A DNA stretch of 6,050 nucleotides, taken from assembly GCA_012798645.1 (NCBI GenBank), contig JAAZMU010000037.1, positions 1-6,050 on the forward strand, in the 5' to 3' direction. The notes under the pieces were generated by a model. The model was given only the letters and a program-made list of their open reading frames with translations. It had not been told where the DNA came from and did not search any database. Source of the DNA: Patescibacteria group bacterium. Its GTDB lineage: Bacteria > Patescibacteriota > Minisyncoccia > Minisyncoccales > Minisyncoccaceae. Made by a program: the position numbers and the translations under genes. Below, one piece after another: positions 5,519 through 6,050 of the stretch (positions within the stretch are counted from its first letter, which is position 1; the number at the start of each line of letters is the position of its first letter).

Positions 5519-6050
5519 ATGAAGATTTTCATTATCAGGAATCCTGGTGAGGATCCTGTAGAAATTAATGTGGGTTTTATACCACGGAATTGGAAGGAAC
5601 GTCTCTTTCCGCCGAAAAAAACGGTAGAACTAAATAAGATGGTTCCCATAAAGGGAATTGGCACCGAAGTTCGTCCTGTTTTTGACAAGGACGGGAGAAT
5701 AAAGCTCTTTGAAAGATGTTTTGGCGAGGATGATACTTCTAATTGTTTGGTTCTTGTGAGAAGCAAGCAGTATCAGCGGCGAAGATTCTTTAATTTAAAG
5801 AATGGAAAGATCCTTGCTAAAGAAACATGGGATGGCACAGACCTTGAAGACCAATATGATTTCTTTTTATGTCTTGCTAATCCAAAGACATCCTTTGTAT
5901 TTGGAAGAAAAGGTGAATATTTTATTGATTATTGGCATTCTTCAAGAGAGACGTGGTATAATTACGAATACAGGTTTAATGGAGAAACATGGAGCTGTGT
6001 GGATGTTTCTCCTCCGCGGATAAAATCGACACTTGAGTCGTGCTTTTCCG
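5519..6050 (+). CDS. Hypothetical protein, unrecognised family, C-terminus outside window
   Basis: An open frame runs from ATG 5519 to the window edge (177 residues, no stop). The start is supported by GGAGGTG 8 nt upstream. I do not recognise the family. No signal peptide or membrane segment is visible, so it is probably cytosolic. The N-terminal part is basic and proline-containing (IPRNWKERLFPPKK, 21-34). The second half is rich in Trp, Tyr and Phe and looks beta-stranded. The tripeptide ETW occurs three times (102-104, 144-146, 156-158), and YRFNGETW (151-158) resembles a beta-hairpin of a propeller- or sheet-type repeat, but this is only an impression. Base use differs from neighbours: by hand count about 39% GC over 5521-5880, against about 25% over 5221-5340 in the AbiEii-like gene. 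With the unusual SD this suggests separate origin or selection. Its coding status rests on the long open frame, SD and amino-acid composition. Confidence 0.75.
   Translation, partial: MKIFIIRNPGEDPVEINVGFIPRNWKERLFPPKKTVELNKMVPIKGIGTEVRPVFDKDGRIKLFERCFGEDDTSNCLVLVRSKQYQRRRFFNLKNGKILAKETWDGTDLEDQYDFFLCLANPKTSFVFGRKGEYFIDYWHSSRETWYNYEYRFNGETWSCVDVSPPRIKSTLESCFS

Noticed and set aside
5455..5766. Minus-strand frame opposite the unknown gene and its leader
   Set aside because: The opposite strand has a strong SD and an open frame continuing to the window end; this one lacks initiation signals.
5802..6023. 73-codon plus-strand frame inside the unknown gene
   Set aside because: It is out of frame with the long SD-supported frame from 5519 and has no SD, so it looks like a shadow.

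Overview
The window is AT-rich bacterial DNA with tightly packed genes that share or overlap their start and stop codons. It encodes a short ParA/Soj and ParB pair, topoisomerase I, peptidyl-tRNA hydrolase and an archaeal-like GlmU acetyltransferase domain. The standard or table 11 code fits: parA, parB and the AbiEii-like remnant all end at TGA exactly where their families should end. This combination (low GC, compact genes, divergent Pth, archaeal-type GlmU, little Shine-Dalgarno use) most resembles a Patescibacteria/CPR genome such as a Parcubacteria lineage. That placement is inference; there is no rRNA or other marker here to prove it.

Layout. Bases 1-511 hold the 3' end of a GlmU-like gene on +. 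An extended -10 box follows directly, then parA (529-1290) and parB (1287-2126), overlapping by ATGA. On the minus strand pth (4618-4088) is followed by topA (4088-2121), linked by a TAATG stop/start. The parAB and pth-topA units converge and overlap at their stop codons (2121-2126). A T-tailed hairpin that could end parAB transcription lies inside the 3' coding end of topA. Bases 4619-4710 are a divergent intergenic region with promoter-like sequences facing both ways. Beyond it the content becomes accessory: an AbiEii-type nucleotidyltransferase gene broken by two frameshifts (4711-5434), a weak terminator-like hairpin, and an unrecognised gene (from 5519) that runs off the window. That last gene has higher GC and a strong Shine-Dalgarno sequence attached to a GAAA-capped hairpin.

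How it works together. The left 4.6 kb is housekeeping: UDP-GlcNAc supply for the cell envelope, chromosome segregation, DNA supercoiling and peptidyl-tRNA recycling. The core genes lack good Shine-Dalgarno sequences. Their starts are either stop-coupled (parB, topA) or sit 6-8 nt after a -10-like box (parA, pth), which suggests leaderless mRNAs. The right 1.4 kb differs in composition and translation signals and looks like accessory DNA. The points most worth a second look are the paired A-run frameshifts in the AbiEii-like gene, the leaderless-promoter pattern, and the hairpin-SD leader with its unknown partial gene.
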